DNA of 22,138 bases, from positions 1-22,138 of the forward strand of contig JBBIRM010000031.1 in the NCBI GenBank assembly GCA_037441765.1. The letters are read 5' to 3'. Source of the stretch: JBBIRM01 sp037441765 (GTDB taxonomy: Bacteria; Desulfobacterota; BSN033; UBA1163). Both the position numbers and the translations under genes were made by a program. A model generated the notes under the pieces. That model did not search any database. It was not told the origin of the DNA and was given only the letters and a program-made list of their open reading frames with translations. Shown in pieces: positions 14,483 to 22,138 of the stretch; the first letter of the stretch is position 1, and every line of letters starts with the position of its first letter.

Positions 14483-17185
14483 ATGCCAAACAATTTGAAA
14501 CGAACACCGCTCTATTTGTGGCATAAAGAGCATGGCGCACAGATGATTGAGTTTGCTGGATGGGAGATGCCTGTATCCTACTCAAAAGGCATTCTTGAAG
14601 AGCACCTTGCAACAAGGAAGTATGGGGGGCTTTTCGACATCTCCCATATGGGGCGTTTTTTGATTCGTGGGAAGGATGCGGTTCCATTCATGCAGTATGT
14701 CCTAACCAATAATGCGATGGCCCTTGACCCTGGCGTGGCTCAATATACAGTGATCCAGAACGAGAGGGGAGGGGCGATCGACGATGCCTATCTTTACAGG
14801 TTGGAGGAAGTGGATCCCTCACTTGATACTCCCTATTTGCTTGTAGTAAACGCAGACAACAGGAAGAAGGATTGGGATTGGCTGATGGAGCATAAGAAGC
14901 GTTTCAAGGGGCTCGTCATTGAAGATAAGACAGATGAAATCGGTATGATCGCCTTTCAGGGTCCACAGGCAAAGAAGGTTCTGGAGAGGATTCTCCTGGA
15001 AGACCATTCAAAATTACCTGATCCATGGAGGAATCGTTTGAGGGTTTGCGAGTTGGAAGGGGAACACGTCTTTGTTACGATTTCAAGGACAGGATATACC
15101 GGGGAGCCCATCTGTTTCGAATTATTTTTACCAAGCGATAAACTGCGGTTGATATGGGAAAAAATCCTAACCGTAGGTGAACCTGAGGGCATCCTCCCTG
15201 TTGGGTTAGGAGCGAGAGATACATTGAGATTGGAAGCAGGTCTTCCCCTTTATGGTCATGAATTAGGGCTCGATGCGGAAGGGAAGGAGATCCCAATCTT
15301 TGCAGTTCCTTCGGCCGCCCGATTAGCCATTAGTTTCTCCCCATTAAAAGGGGAGTTCATAGGAAGGGAGATCTTGCGAAGACAATTTGAGGAGGTCACG
15401 GCGAAAGAGAGTGGAAAACCTCTTCCTCCTAAGGAGAGAGAATTGGTGCCTAAAAAGATCTTTCCCATCACCATAACTGGACAAGGGATCGCAAGGCAGG
15501 GTTACGAAGTTTTTTCAGATGGTAGACTGGTTGGCCATGTGACAAGTGGGACGATGGTTCCCTACTGGGTATTTACTGATCGCGGAATTCTTTCAGAGCC
15601 CACCGATGAGAGAGGGATGAGATCGATTGGGCTTGCATATATCGATTCAGATTTAAAGGAAGGCCAGAAGATAGAGATTCATCACCGTGGGAAGAAGTTT
15701 GAAGGGGTGATTGTGGAGAGGCATCTCTCCGTTGAGGCACCACCTTATGCCCATCCCATATTGATTAAAGAGCCAAAGAAAAGAAAGGTCCCTATAGGAA
15801 GTCTGAAAGAGTTGGCTCAGGGTCTGGTCAACCAGGTTGTTGAGAATACCCGCTGGAGACAGAAAGAGACATTCAACCTCATCCCCTCAGAGACAACCCC
15901 ATCACTTCTTGTGAGGCTTCTAAGCATTTCAGATCCCTCTGGCCGTTATGCAGAACATCGTCTGATGAAGGCATTTAGGGAAAGCGAAGTCTTCTATTAT
16001 CAGGGGACGAAGTTAATTGGAGAGGTGGAGGCCCTTCTATCAGAGGAACTCCGTGGCTTCCTCGGATGCTCAGAGATTGAGGCAAGGGTGATCAGTGGTC
16101 AGATGGCCAATACCGCTGTCTTCAGTGGTCTGGTTGACTACTTAAATCGGTTGGACCGGAAAAGTGAGCCTCGGAGAATCAGAAAAGTGATGAACCACCA
16201 TATTGGAAGAGGGGGACATCTTAGCGCTCAATCCATGGGTGCATTAAAAGACTTTATTGCTAATGACCCACTCACCGAAAGGCCGGCTACGGTTCCCTTT
16301 CCAGTGGAGAAAGAGGATCCATATAGGATTGACCTCATAAAAACCCGAGAACTATTAGAGGAACATAAACCCGAGTTGGTCATTCTTGGAAAGAGTATGG
16401 TTATCTATAGGGAACCCGTCAGCGAGATATATGGAATAATTAAGGAGATGAATCCCAAACCCATTCTCCTTTATGATATGGCTCATGTTTTGGGATTGGT
16501 TGGACCTCATTTTCAAGAACCTTTTAAGGAGGGAGCAGATATTGTAACAGGTTCTACACATAAGACATTCTTTGGAACCCAGCGGGGAGTGATTGGTAGC
16601 AACATGTCAGAGGGGACGGAGTATGAAGAACTCTGGGAGGCAATTGTAAGACGAGTATTTCCAGGAAGTGTAAGCAATCACCATTTAGGGACACTGGTTG
16701 GACTTCTTCTGGCCACCTATGAGATGAATGCATTTAAAGAGGAGTATCAGAAGGCTGTGATTGCCAATGCAAAGGCATTTGCACGTTATTTAAAAGAGCA
16801 GGGATTGATGGTAGAAGGAGACCCGAAAAGGGGGTATACAGAAACCCATCAGGTGATTGTCAGGGTTGGCTACGGAAAGGGGCCGATGATGGCTGAAAGG
16901 TTGGAGGAGAATAACATTATTGTCAATTACCAGGGGGCACCGGATGACGAGGCATTTACCACCGCAAGTTGTCTCAGGATGGGAGTCCAGGAGATGACCC
17001 GTTTTGGAATGGAGGAGAAAGATTTTGGAAAGTTGGCAGAGTATATGAGCCAAATCATTCTCCATGATCGGGCCTTAGGGCGTGAGGTCTCCCAATTTAG
17101 AAAGAAATTTACAGAGATGAGATACTGCCTTTCCAGAGAAGAGGCCGAACCTTTGGTTGAAAGATTGTTAGAGGTATTGAGATGA
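14483..17185 (+). CDS. GcvT-GlyA fusion: aminomethyltransferase plus serine hydroxymethyltransferase-like domain
   Basis: One uninterrupted ORF of 900 residues joins two folate enzymes. Residues 1 to about 430 are a glycine-cleavage T protein (FAGWEMPVSY, FDISHMGRF, catalytic-type GGAIDD, ISRTGYTGE, LPVGLGARDTLRLEAGLPLYGHEL), which releases ammonia and loads the methylene on tetrahydrofolate. From about 437 it is SHMT-like (NLIPSETTPS, SGQMANTAVF, DMAHVLGLV, STHKTFFGTQRG with the PLP lysine at about 694), which interconverts serine and glycine with the same cofactor. The SHMT half is divergent: the usual KYAEGYPGKRYYGG segment is changed. I chose the ATG at 14483 (AAGGGG upstream) over one at 14438. 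Substrate channelling between halves is an inference. No gcvH or gcvP lies nearby. Confidence 0.9.
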   Translation: MPNNLKRTPLYLWHKEHGAQMIEFAGWEMPVSYSKGILEEHLATRKYGGLFDISHMGRFLIRGKDAVPFMQYVLTNNAMALDPGVAQYTVIQNERGGAIDDAYLYRLEEVDPSLDTPYLLVVNADNRKKDWDWLMEHKKRFKGLVIEDKTDEIGMIAFQGPQAKKVLERILLEDHSKLPDPWRNRLRVCELEGEHVFVTISRTGYTGEPICFELFLPSDKLRLIWEKILTVGEPEGILPVGLGARDTLRLEAGLPLYGHELGLDAEGKEIPIFAVPSAARLAISFSPLKGEFIGREILRRQFEEVTAKESGKPLPPKERELVPKKIFPITITGQGIARQGYEVFSDGRLVGHVTSGTMVPYWVFTDRGILSEPTDERGMRSIGLAYIDSDLKEGQKIEIHHRGKKFEGVIVERHLSVEAPPYAHPILIKEPKKRKVPIGSLKELAQGLVNQVVENTRWRQKETFNLIPSETTPSLLVRLLSISDPSGRYAEHRLMKAFRESEVFYYQGTKLIGEVEALLSEELRGFLGCSEIEARVISGQMANTAVFSGLVDYLNRLDRKSEPRRIRKVMNHHIGRGGHLSAQSMGALKDFIANDPLTERPATVPFPVEKEDPYRIDLIKTRELLEEHKPELVILGKSMVIYREPVSEIYGIIKEMNPKPILLYDMAHVLGLVGPHFQEPFKEGADIVTGSTHKTFFGTQRGVIGSNMSEGTEYEELWEAIVRRVFPGSVSNHHLGTLVGLLLATYEMNAFKEEYQKAVIANAKAFARYLKEQGLMVEGDPKRGYTETHQVIVRVGYGKGPMMAERLEENNIIVNYQGAPDDEAFTTASCLRMGVQEMTRFGMEEKDFGKLAEYMSQIILHDRALGREVSQFRKKFTEMRYCLSREEAEPLVERLLEVLR

Positions 17186-17287
17186 AGGAGTAAAGGGGGT
17201 CTAAGGTTCAGGTGTAAAATGGATCTCCCTTAAACCCTAAATTACAAAATCCTTGAGTCCGTAAAGAAATCGAAAGGGGGGGATTAA

Positions 17288-17833
17288 ATGTCTACTTTAA
17301 TGAAAGTTATTTTTTCTTATTTGATGATTTTAGCATGCCTGATCATCCTTTCAGGTTGTACAAACCCACCAAGAGCCTTAGACCCTTCTATCTCCGGACC
17401 ACAGGTAGTGGTCAATCCTGAAACCATTCGCCTCGGGGTTGTCAAGATGAGGGATACGAACATCGTGTTTGAGGGGGCTGGGTTCCAGGCTAAACCTGGG
17501 GATTCTGTATTGATTACCCTAATAGGGCCAAATGAGACCAAGGTGATTGCTGCTGAGGCACCGATTAAGCCTGATGGGACTTTTAAGGCAACCGTACTCC
17601 CACTCACAAAGATTATGGAGTTTTTGAGGGCGGATGTGACGTTTGATGATAAGTTTGAAAATGTGGTAGTGATCAGTCAACCCCCAATCCCTGAGGGTGT
17701 CTATACGGTGAAAGTGGAGAGTATGATTTCAAAACAGATGGCCGAGACAAAATTAACTGTGAAAGGGAAGACAGTTATAGATAGCCTTAAAGATTGGATA
17801 GGGAAACTAAAGGGAAGGATTCAATATAAATAA
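17288..17833 (+). CDS. uncharacterised lipoprotein with Ig-like fold
   Basis: A 181-residue protein with a lipoprotein signal: hydrophobic residues 7-21 and lipobox L-S-G-C with Cys24. The rest looks like a beta-sandwich of the IPT/TIG or bacterial Ig kind (TNIVFEGAGFQAKPGDSVLITLIG, then GTFKATVLP and GVYTVKVES). A basic amphipathic C-terminus follows. I do not recognise a family with a known function. The ATG has a GGGGG ribosome-binding site 5 bases upstream. It ends 7 bases from the convergent atpC stop, with no terminator between them. Confidence 0.75.
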   Translation: MSTLMKVIFSYLMILACLIILSGCTNPPRALDPSISGPQVVVNPETIRLGVVKMRDTNIVFEGAGFQAKPGDSVLITLIGPNETKVIAAEAPIKPDGTFKATVLPLTKIMEFLRADVTFDDKFENVVVISQPPIPEGVYTVKVESMISKQMAETKLTVKGKTVIDSLKDWIGKLKGRIQYK

Positions 17834-17840
17834 TTTCGTC

Positions 17841-18266
17841 TTAGATGGGTCCAGGTGGTTTGCGACGTCGCTTTTCGGCTACTTTCAATCGGGCTAAAGA
17901 ACGGCGAAGTGCTGCCTCAGCCGCAGCCGCCTCAACACTCAAAGGTGCTGCCTTCATTGTCTCTTGAGCGCGTCGCTTTGCCTCTTCAGCACGAGCGATG
18001 TTGATCTCATCTGCTCGTTCACAGGCATCGGCAAGGATGATGACCTTATCAGGTCGTACTTCAAGGAAACCACCACTAATGGCAAAATACTCTTCCTCCT
18101 TATCCTTTCTAATCAATAAATCCCCTGGTTGAAGCATGGTCATCAGAGGTGCGTGATGGGGGAGGATGCCGAGCTGTCCCTCAACACCCCAGGCTACCAC
18201 TGCACTCACCTCATCTGAGTAAACCATCCTTTCAGCAGTGACAATCTCTAAACGAAATGTCGCCAT
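17841..18266 (-). CDS. atpC: F-type ATP synthase epsilon subunit
   Basis: The 141-residue protein has the N-terminal beta-sandwich typical of epsilon (LEIVTAERMVYSDEVSAVVAWGVEGQLGILPHHAPLMTML; YFAISGGFLEVRPDKVIILAD). The usual two-helix C-terminus follows, Ala/Arg-rich here and ending in a basic tail. It belongs to the central stalk and regulates ATP hydrolysis. It is the last gene of the operon, 62 bases after atpD, with AAGGGA as ribosome-binding site. Confidence 0.95.
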   Translation of the reverse strand: MATFRLEIVTAERMVYSDEVSAVVAWGVEGQLGILPHHAPLMTMLQPGDLLIRKDKEEEYFAISGGFLEVRPDKVIILADACERADEINIARAEEAKRRAQETMKAAPLSVEAAAAEAALRRSLARLKVAEKRRRKPPGPI

Positions 18267-18328
18267 AGATTCCCTTATTTAATCACAATACCTTAAACCA
18301 AAATATCTTCTTGACCTTAAACTTACTA

Positions 18329-19720
18329 TTACCCTCTCATCTTTTTGGCTTTTTCTACCGCCTCATCAATTGTGCCAACCATATAGAAAGCCGCTTCAGG
18401 AAGATCGTCATGTTTTCCTTCTAAGATCTCCTTAAAGCCCCGCACCGTTTCCTTGATTGGGACATATTTACCTGGGGTTCCCGTAAAGTGTTCGGCCACA
18501 TGAAAGGGCTGGGAACAGAATCTTTGAATCTTTCTTGCCCTTGCTACGGTCAACTTGTCTTCCTGACTTAACTCCTCGATTCCTAAGATAGCAATGATAT
18601 CCTGTAATTCTTTATACCTCTGCAGGGTGGCCTGGACACCACGGGCCACTCGGTAATGTTCCTCACCGACAATCAGTGGATCAAGAATGCGGGAGGTTGA
18701 GGCAAGAGGATCTACTGCTGGGTAGATACCCAATTCAGCAATCGATCGTTCAAGGGCCACCACAGCATCAAGGTGCCCATAGGTTGCCACAATTCCAGGA
18801 TCGCTGTAATCATCCGCAGGAACATAGATGGCCTGAAATGAAGTAATAGAGCCCTTCTTCGTGGTGGTAATCCTTTCCTCTAATTCTCCCACATCAGTTC
18901 CAAGGGTGGGCTGATACCCCACTGCAGAAGGCATGCGTCCCAAAAGTGCAGAGAGTTCCATATTAGCAAGAACGTAACGATATATATTATCAACGAAGAG
19001 GAGCACATCTTGTCCTTCGATATCCCGAAAATACTCGGCAATGGTTACCCCTGTTAGAGCAACTCGTGAACGGACTCCAGGGCTTTCATTCATCTGACCA
19101 AAGACCATGACCGTTTTGTCCATCACACCCGAGCGTTGCATTTCAAGCCAGAGATCATTTCCTTCACGGGATCTTTCACCAACCCCCGCAAACACTGAAA
19201 AGCCTCCATGTTCTGCAGCGATGTTGCGGATGAGTTCCATGATGATGACGGTTTTACCCACGCCAGCGCCTCCGTAGGCACCAATCTTTCCGCCCCTTGT
19301 AAAGGGAGTGATGAGGTCCATCACCTTGAGTCCTGTTTCGAGCATCTGGGGAACGGTCTCCTGTTCTGTCAGAGGTGGGGGTGGGCGATGGATGGGCCAT
19401 CTCTCCTGAGCCTTAACTTCACCAAATCCATCAATCGGTTCTCCAAATACATTGAATAACCTTCCTAAGGTGGCACGCCCAACAGGTACGGTGATGGGAG
19501 TTCCCATATCGATTGCCTCCGCCCCCCTCCTCAATCCGTCAGTTGTCGTTAAGGCAATTCCTCGCACCCATTTGTTTCCAATATGCGATTGGGCCTCCAC
19601 AATCACTTTACTTCCATCCATTGGGATCTCGATGCCATTATAGATGGCCGGCAATTGATCCTGGGGAAACTCCATATCTACAACTGTGCCTATGACCTGA
19701 ACGACCTTGCCTTTTGCCAT
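18329..19720 (-). CDS. atpD: F-type ATP synthase beta subunit
   Basis: The 463-residue catalytic subunit is complete. The Walker A motif is GGAGVGKT, the catalytic Glu-Arg pair lies in GERSREGNDLW, the Walker B Asp is in LLFVDNIYR and the MPSAVGYQPTL loop follows. The normally conserved stretch after NIYRY (TLAGTEVSALLGR in E. coli) reads VLANMELSALLGR. The ATG at 19720 has AAGGAG 8 bases upstream. It follows atpG after 115 bases and precedes atpC, the standard order. Confidence 0.98.
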   Translation of the reverse strand: MAKGKVVQVIGTVVDMEFPQDQLPAIYNGIEIPMDGSKVIVEAQSHIGNKWVRGIALTTTDGLRRGAEAIDMGTPITVPVGRATLGRLFNVFGEPIDGFGEVKAQERWPIHRPPPPLTEQETVPQMLETGLKVMDLITPFTRGGKIGAYGGAGVGKTVIIMELIRNIAAEHGGFSVFAGVGERSREGNDLWLEMQRSGVMDKTVMVFGQMNESPGVRSRVALTGVTIAEYFRDIEGQDVLLFVDNIYRYVLANMELSALLGRMPSAVGYQPTLGTDVGELEERITTTKKGSITSFQAIYVPADDYSDPGIVATYGHLDAVVALERSIAELGIYPAVDPLASTSRILDPLIVGEEHYRVARGVQATLQRYKELQDIIAILGIEELSQEDKLTVARARKIQRFCSQPFHVAEHFTGTPGKYVPIKETVRGFKEILEGKHDDLPEAAFYMVGTIDEAVEKAKKMRG

Positions 19721-19754
19721 TTCCGAACTCCTTATCTTTTAATATTTTCTCAAG

Positions 19755-19810
19755 TTCAGTTTTACTGAAAGTTTCTGAGGATTCTCGGATTTAAGGTTTC
19801 AAGTGGAACC
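19755..19810 (-). other. two small hairpins in the atpG-atpD spacer
   Basis: Within the 115-base spacer, TTCAGT-TTT-ACTGAA (19755-19769) forms a perfect 6-bp stem. GGTTTC-AAGT-GGAACC (19795-19810) forms a 6-bp stem with one G-T pair. On the minus-strand mRNA they lie between atpG and the atpD ribosome-binding site. They could be processing or stability elements that adjust beta-subunit expression. There is no T-tract, so they are unlikely to be terminators. Confidence 0.35.
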
Positions 19811-19835
19811 CTCGATCCTTGCCCATTTAATATAA

Positions 19836-20696
19836 TTATAATGTTAAGGCTTCGGCCCCTCCACTGATGTCACAGATCTCTTTTGTGATCATCTCCTGTC
19901 TTGCTTTGTTGAGAGAAAGGGTTAGAGTTTTAATCAACTCCTCCGCATTATCACTTGCGTTACGCATTGCCACCATTCTGGCCGACTGCTCACTTGCAAT
20001 CAATTCGAGCACCGCATGATAGACTTCCATCTCCACAAACCGTGGGAGCAATTCATTTAATACTGAAAAAGGATCAGGTTCAAAGATATATTCTGCCACC
20101 TGTCCAGGAGGTAAGGTAGCAGGTTCAATCGGAAGGAGGATTTCAAGGATGGGTTTCTGAACCATGGTTGAAACAAAACGGGGATAGGCGAGGTAGACAA
20201 GATCGACTTCCCCCTGGGTATAATCCTCCATTACCACCTTTGATATGGGTAAGGTGTCCATCATGGTTGCCCGATCGCTAATCCCAATAAATTCAGCCCT
20301 GACATTGAGCCTTGAGATGCGGGCAAATGCACGGGCTTTCCTGCCTACCGTGATTACATTCACAGGCGCACTCTGTTTTAAGATAAACTCACCCACGAGA
20401 CGGTTTAAATTCGTATTGAGTCCTCCACACAGCCCCCGGTCTGTCCCCATGTGAACAATGGCAATCCTTTTTACCTCACGCCTCTGAAGCAGTGGAGGAA
20501 TCCTTCCCCTGATACGGGGCTCTATGGCCAGATCTGCGATCACCTCACGGATCTTCTCAGCATAGGGTCGACCTTCGAGGGCACGCTGTTGAGTCCTCCT
20601 CATCTTTGCAGTTGCGACCATTTCCATGGCACGGCAGATCTTCACCGTTCCTTGAATGCTTCTTATTCGACGTCTCAAGGCCTGAATGCTCGGCAT
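19836..20696 (-). CDS. atpG: F-type ATP synthase gamma subunit
   Basis: The 286-residue protein has the N-terminal rotor helix (RRRIRSIQGTVKICRAMEMVATAKMRRTQ), the conserved GTDRGLCGGLNTNL segment and the C-terminal rotor helix (ARMVAMRNASDNAEELI, then LNKARQEMITKEICDISGGAEAL). It forms the rotating shaft inside the alpha3-beta3 ring. The start lies 11 bases after atpA and has only a weak ribosome-binding site, which fits coupling to atpA. Confidence 0.96.
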   Translation of the reverse strand: MPSIQALRRRIRSIQGTVKICRAMEMVATAKMRRTQQRALEGRPYAEKIREVIADLAIEPRIRGRIPPLLQRREVKRIAIVHMGTDRGLCGGLNTNLNRLVGEFILKQSAPVNVITVGRKARAFARISRLNVRAEFIGISDRATMMDTLPISKVVMEDYTQGEVDLVYLAYPRFVSTMVQKPILEILLPIEPATLPPGQVAEYIFEPDPFSVLNELLPRFVEMEVYHAVLELIASEQSARMVAMRNASDNAEELIKTLTLSLNKARQEMITKEICDISGGAEALTL

Positions 20697-20707
20697 CTTT
20701 AGGACTC

Positions 20708-22138
20708 TTATAGGTTAGGGGTCTGTTTTTTAAATTCTATAATGGCCGCTTTTAGAAGCTCCTCTGTTTCGGGCTTTATCTCATACTCGGTATTGATTTT
20801 TTTCTCAACCTCAGGATGATTCGTTTCCATGAAACGGTGGAATTTCTCTTCCCAGGAGATCACCTTTTCCACCGGCACATCGTCAAGATAGCCATTGGTC
20901 ACCGCATATAGAATGCTTGCCTGTTTTCCCAGAGACATGGGGGATTGGGTCGGTTGTTTTAGAACCTCTGTAATCCTTCGACCCCTCTCTAATTGATCAC
21001 GGGTCGCCTTATCCAATTCCTCGCTTCCAAATTTTGCAAAGGCCTCCAGTTCCCGGAACTGAGCCAGTTCCAGACGTAGCCTTCCAGCCACCTGTCTCAT
21101 TGCCTTGCGTTGTGCAGAACCTCCTACCCTCGAAACAGAAAGTCCAACATTGATGGCCGGTCTGATACCGGCATTGAAGAGGTCGGGCTCCAGATAGATC
21201 TGACCGTCTGTAATGGATATGACATTGGTTGGGATGTAGGCTGAGATATCTCCCAATTGGGTTTCGATGATAGGAAGCGCAGTCAAAGACCCTCCTCCGT
21301 ATTTTGGGGAGAGTTTTGCCGCCCTCTCGAGGAGACGGCTGTGAAGGTAGAAGATATCTCCAGGATAGGCCTCCCTGCCCGGTGGGCGCCTTAGGAGAAG
21401 GGAGAGTTGTCTGTAAGCCCAGGCATGTTTATAAAGGTCATCGTAAAGGATTAAAGCATCTTTACCCTGCTCCATGAACTCTTCTCCCATGGCACACCCC
21501 GCATATGGTGCAATATACTGGAGCGGGGCAGGGTCAGAGGCATCTGCTTCTACAACGATCGTATATTCCATAGCCCCATACTTTTCGAGCATGGCAATGG
21601 CCTGGGCGACCTTTGAGGTCTTCTGACCGATCGCCACATAGATGCAGATCATATTCTGGCCTTTCTGAGCAATGATCGTATCCAGGACAATTGCCGATTT
21701 TCCAGTGAAGCGGTCGCCGATTATCAGTTCCCGCTGTCCCCGTCCAATGGGGATCATACTATCTATGGCTTTAATTCCAGTCATCACTGGAGTATCCACA
21801 GGACTTCTCTTCGTCACATCGGGTGCTACCCTTTCCACAGGACGTGTTTTTTCTGTTTTAATGGGACCCTTGCCATCTAAGGGACGGCCTAAAGGATCTA
21901 CGACCCTTCCGATCAACGCCTCCCCAACTGGAACTTCAATTACCCTGCCTGTGGCCTTCACCTCATCCCCTTCTTTAATCTTGCTACAATCGCCAAGGAT
22001 AACCGCCCCGACATTATCCTCCTCGAGGTTGAGGGCCAGACCAGTGATCTCATGAGGGAACTGGATAAGTTCATTGTATGCCACTTGACTCAAACCATGG
22101 ATACGGGCGATCCCGTCTCCTACTTCAATGACTGTTCC
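20708..22138 (-). CDS. atpA: F-type ATP synthase alpha subunit, 5' end beyond window
   Basis: The frame stays open to the window edge and the edge codons (GTVIEVGDGIARIHG) match alpha, so about 27 N-terminal residues are missing. Visible motifs are the P-loop GDRFTGKSA, DDLYKHAWAYRQLSLLLRRPPGREAYPGD, PTNVISITDGQIYLE and the catalytic-interface Arg in SRVGGSAQ. The P-loop Gln that is common in this subunit (GDRQTGKT) is Phe here. It is the nucleotide-binding, non-catalytic subunit of F1. The genes for delta, b, c and a are presumably to the right. Confidence 0.97.
   Translation of the reverse strand, partial: GTVIEVGDGIARIHGLSQVAYNELIQFPHEITGLALNLEEDNVGAVILGDCSKIKEGDEVKATGRVIEVPVGEALIGRVVDPLGRPLDGKGPIKTEKTRPVERVAPDVTKRSPVDTPVMTGIKAIDSMIPIGRGQRELIIGDRFTGKSAIVLDTIIAQKGQNMICIYVAIGQKTSKVAQAIAMLEKYGAMEYTIVVEADASDPAPLQYIAPYAGCAMGEEFMEQGKDALILYDDLYKHAWAYRQLSLLLRRPPGREAYPGDIFYLHSRLLERAAKLSPKYGGGSLTALPIIETQLGDISAYIPTNVISITDGQIYLEPDLFNAGIRPAINVGLSVSRVGGSAQRKAMRQVAGRLRLELAQFRELEAFAKFGSEELDKATRDQLERGRRITEVLKQPTQSPMSLGKQASILYAVTNGYLDDVPVEKVISWEEKFHRFMETNHPEVEKKINTEYEIKPETEELLKAAIIEFKKQTPNL

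Noticed and set aside
13990..14493. Minus-strand ORF of 167 codons opposite the PEBP-family gene
   Set aside because: It is antisense to a clear family member, crosses its stop and the following spacer, and shows no motif.
1..22138. CRISPR array, tRNA, rRNA, integrase, transposase or defence genes
   Set aside because: Looked for on both strands; no regularly spaced repeats, tRNA-like segments or such protein motifs were seen.

Overview
The window reads as a chromosomal piece of a Gram-negative, probably anaerobic bacterium, most likely deltaproteobacterial (Desulfobacterota-like). The lineage is an inference from the gene mix: an Slp-type outer-membrane lipoprotein, a RodZ-like protein ending in DUF2914, an orphan acyl-CoA carboxyltransferase subunit, radical SAM proteins with Tat-type leaders, a tripartite tricarboxylate (TTT) transporter and a standard F-type ATP synthase operon. 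No plasmid, phage, IS, CRISPR, tRNA or rRNA signature was found. A run of Ns (4364-4391) and a repeat sitting on coordinate 1 suggest draft or metagenome assembly.

Left part (1-3970): a minus-strand Slp-family lipoprotein, a minus-strand acyl-CoA carboxylase beta-like subunit followed by a clear terminator, and a divergent plus-strand RodZ-like/DUF2914 membrane protein. A perfect 52-bp inverted repeat brackets this block (1-52 and 3692-3743). A third, diverged copy (3846-about 3900) makes a head-to-head pair with the second.

Middle (3971-13513): a plus-strand AmmeMemoRadiSam-type radical SAM gene carries an assembly gap and an in-frame TAA inside its CxxxCxxC motif. It converges, one base apart, on an eight-gene minus-strand run: iclR, tctC, tctB, tctA, a HAD hydrolase, an MmgE/PrpD protein, an AroA-like enolpyruvyl transferase and a PflA-like radical SAM protein. 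Overlaps or short gaps link most of these genes, and a perfect 6-bp inverted repeat abuts the iclR start. My reading is an IclR-controlled uptake-and-conversion pathway for an unknown carboxylate. It is the best candidate here for an undescribed system.

Right part (13514-22138): a secreted PEBP-family (YbhB/YbcL-like) protein, then one long ORF that fuses glycine-cleavage T protein (GcvT) to a serine hydroxymethyltransferase-like (GlyA) domain, then an uncharacterised lipoprotein. These converge on the minus-strand ATP synthase genes atpA (5'-truncated by the window edge), atpG, atpD and atpC.

Where several in-frame starts exist I chose the one with the best ribosome-binding site and say so. 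All family calls come from reading motifs by eye; no database search was run.
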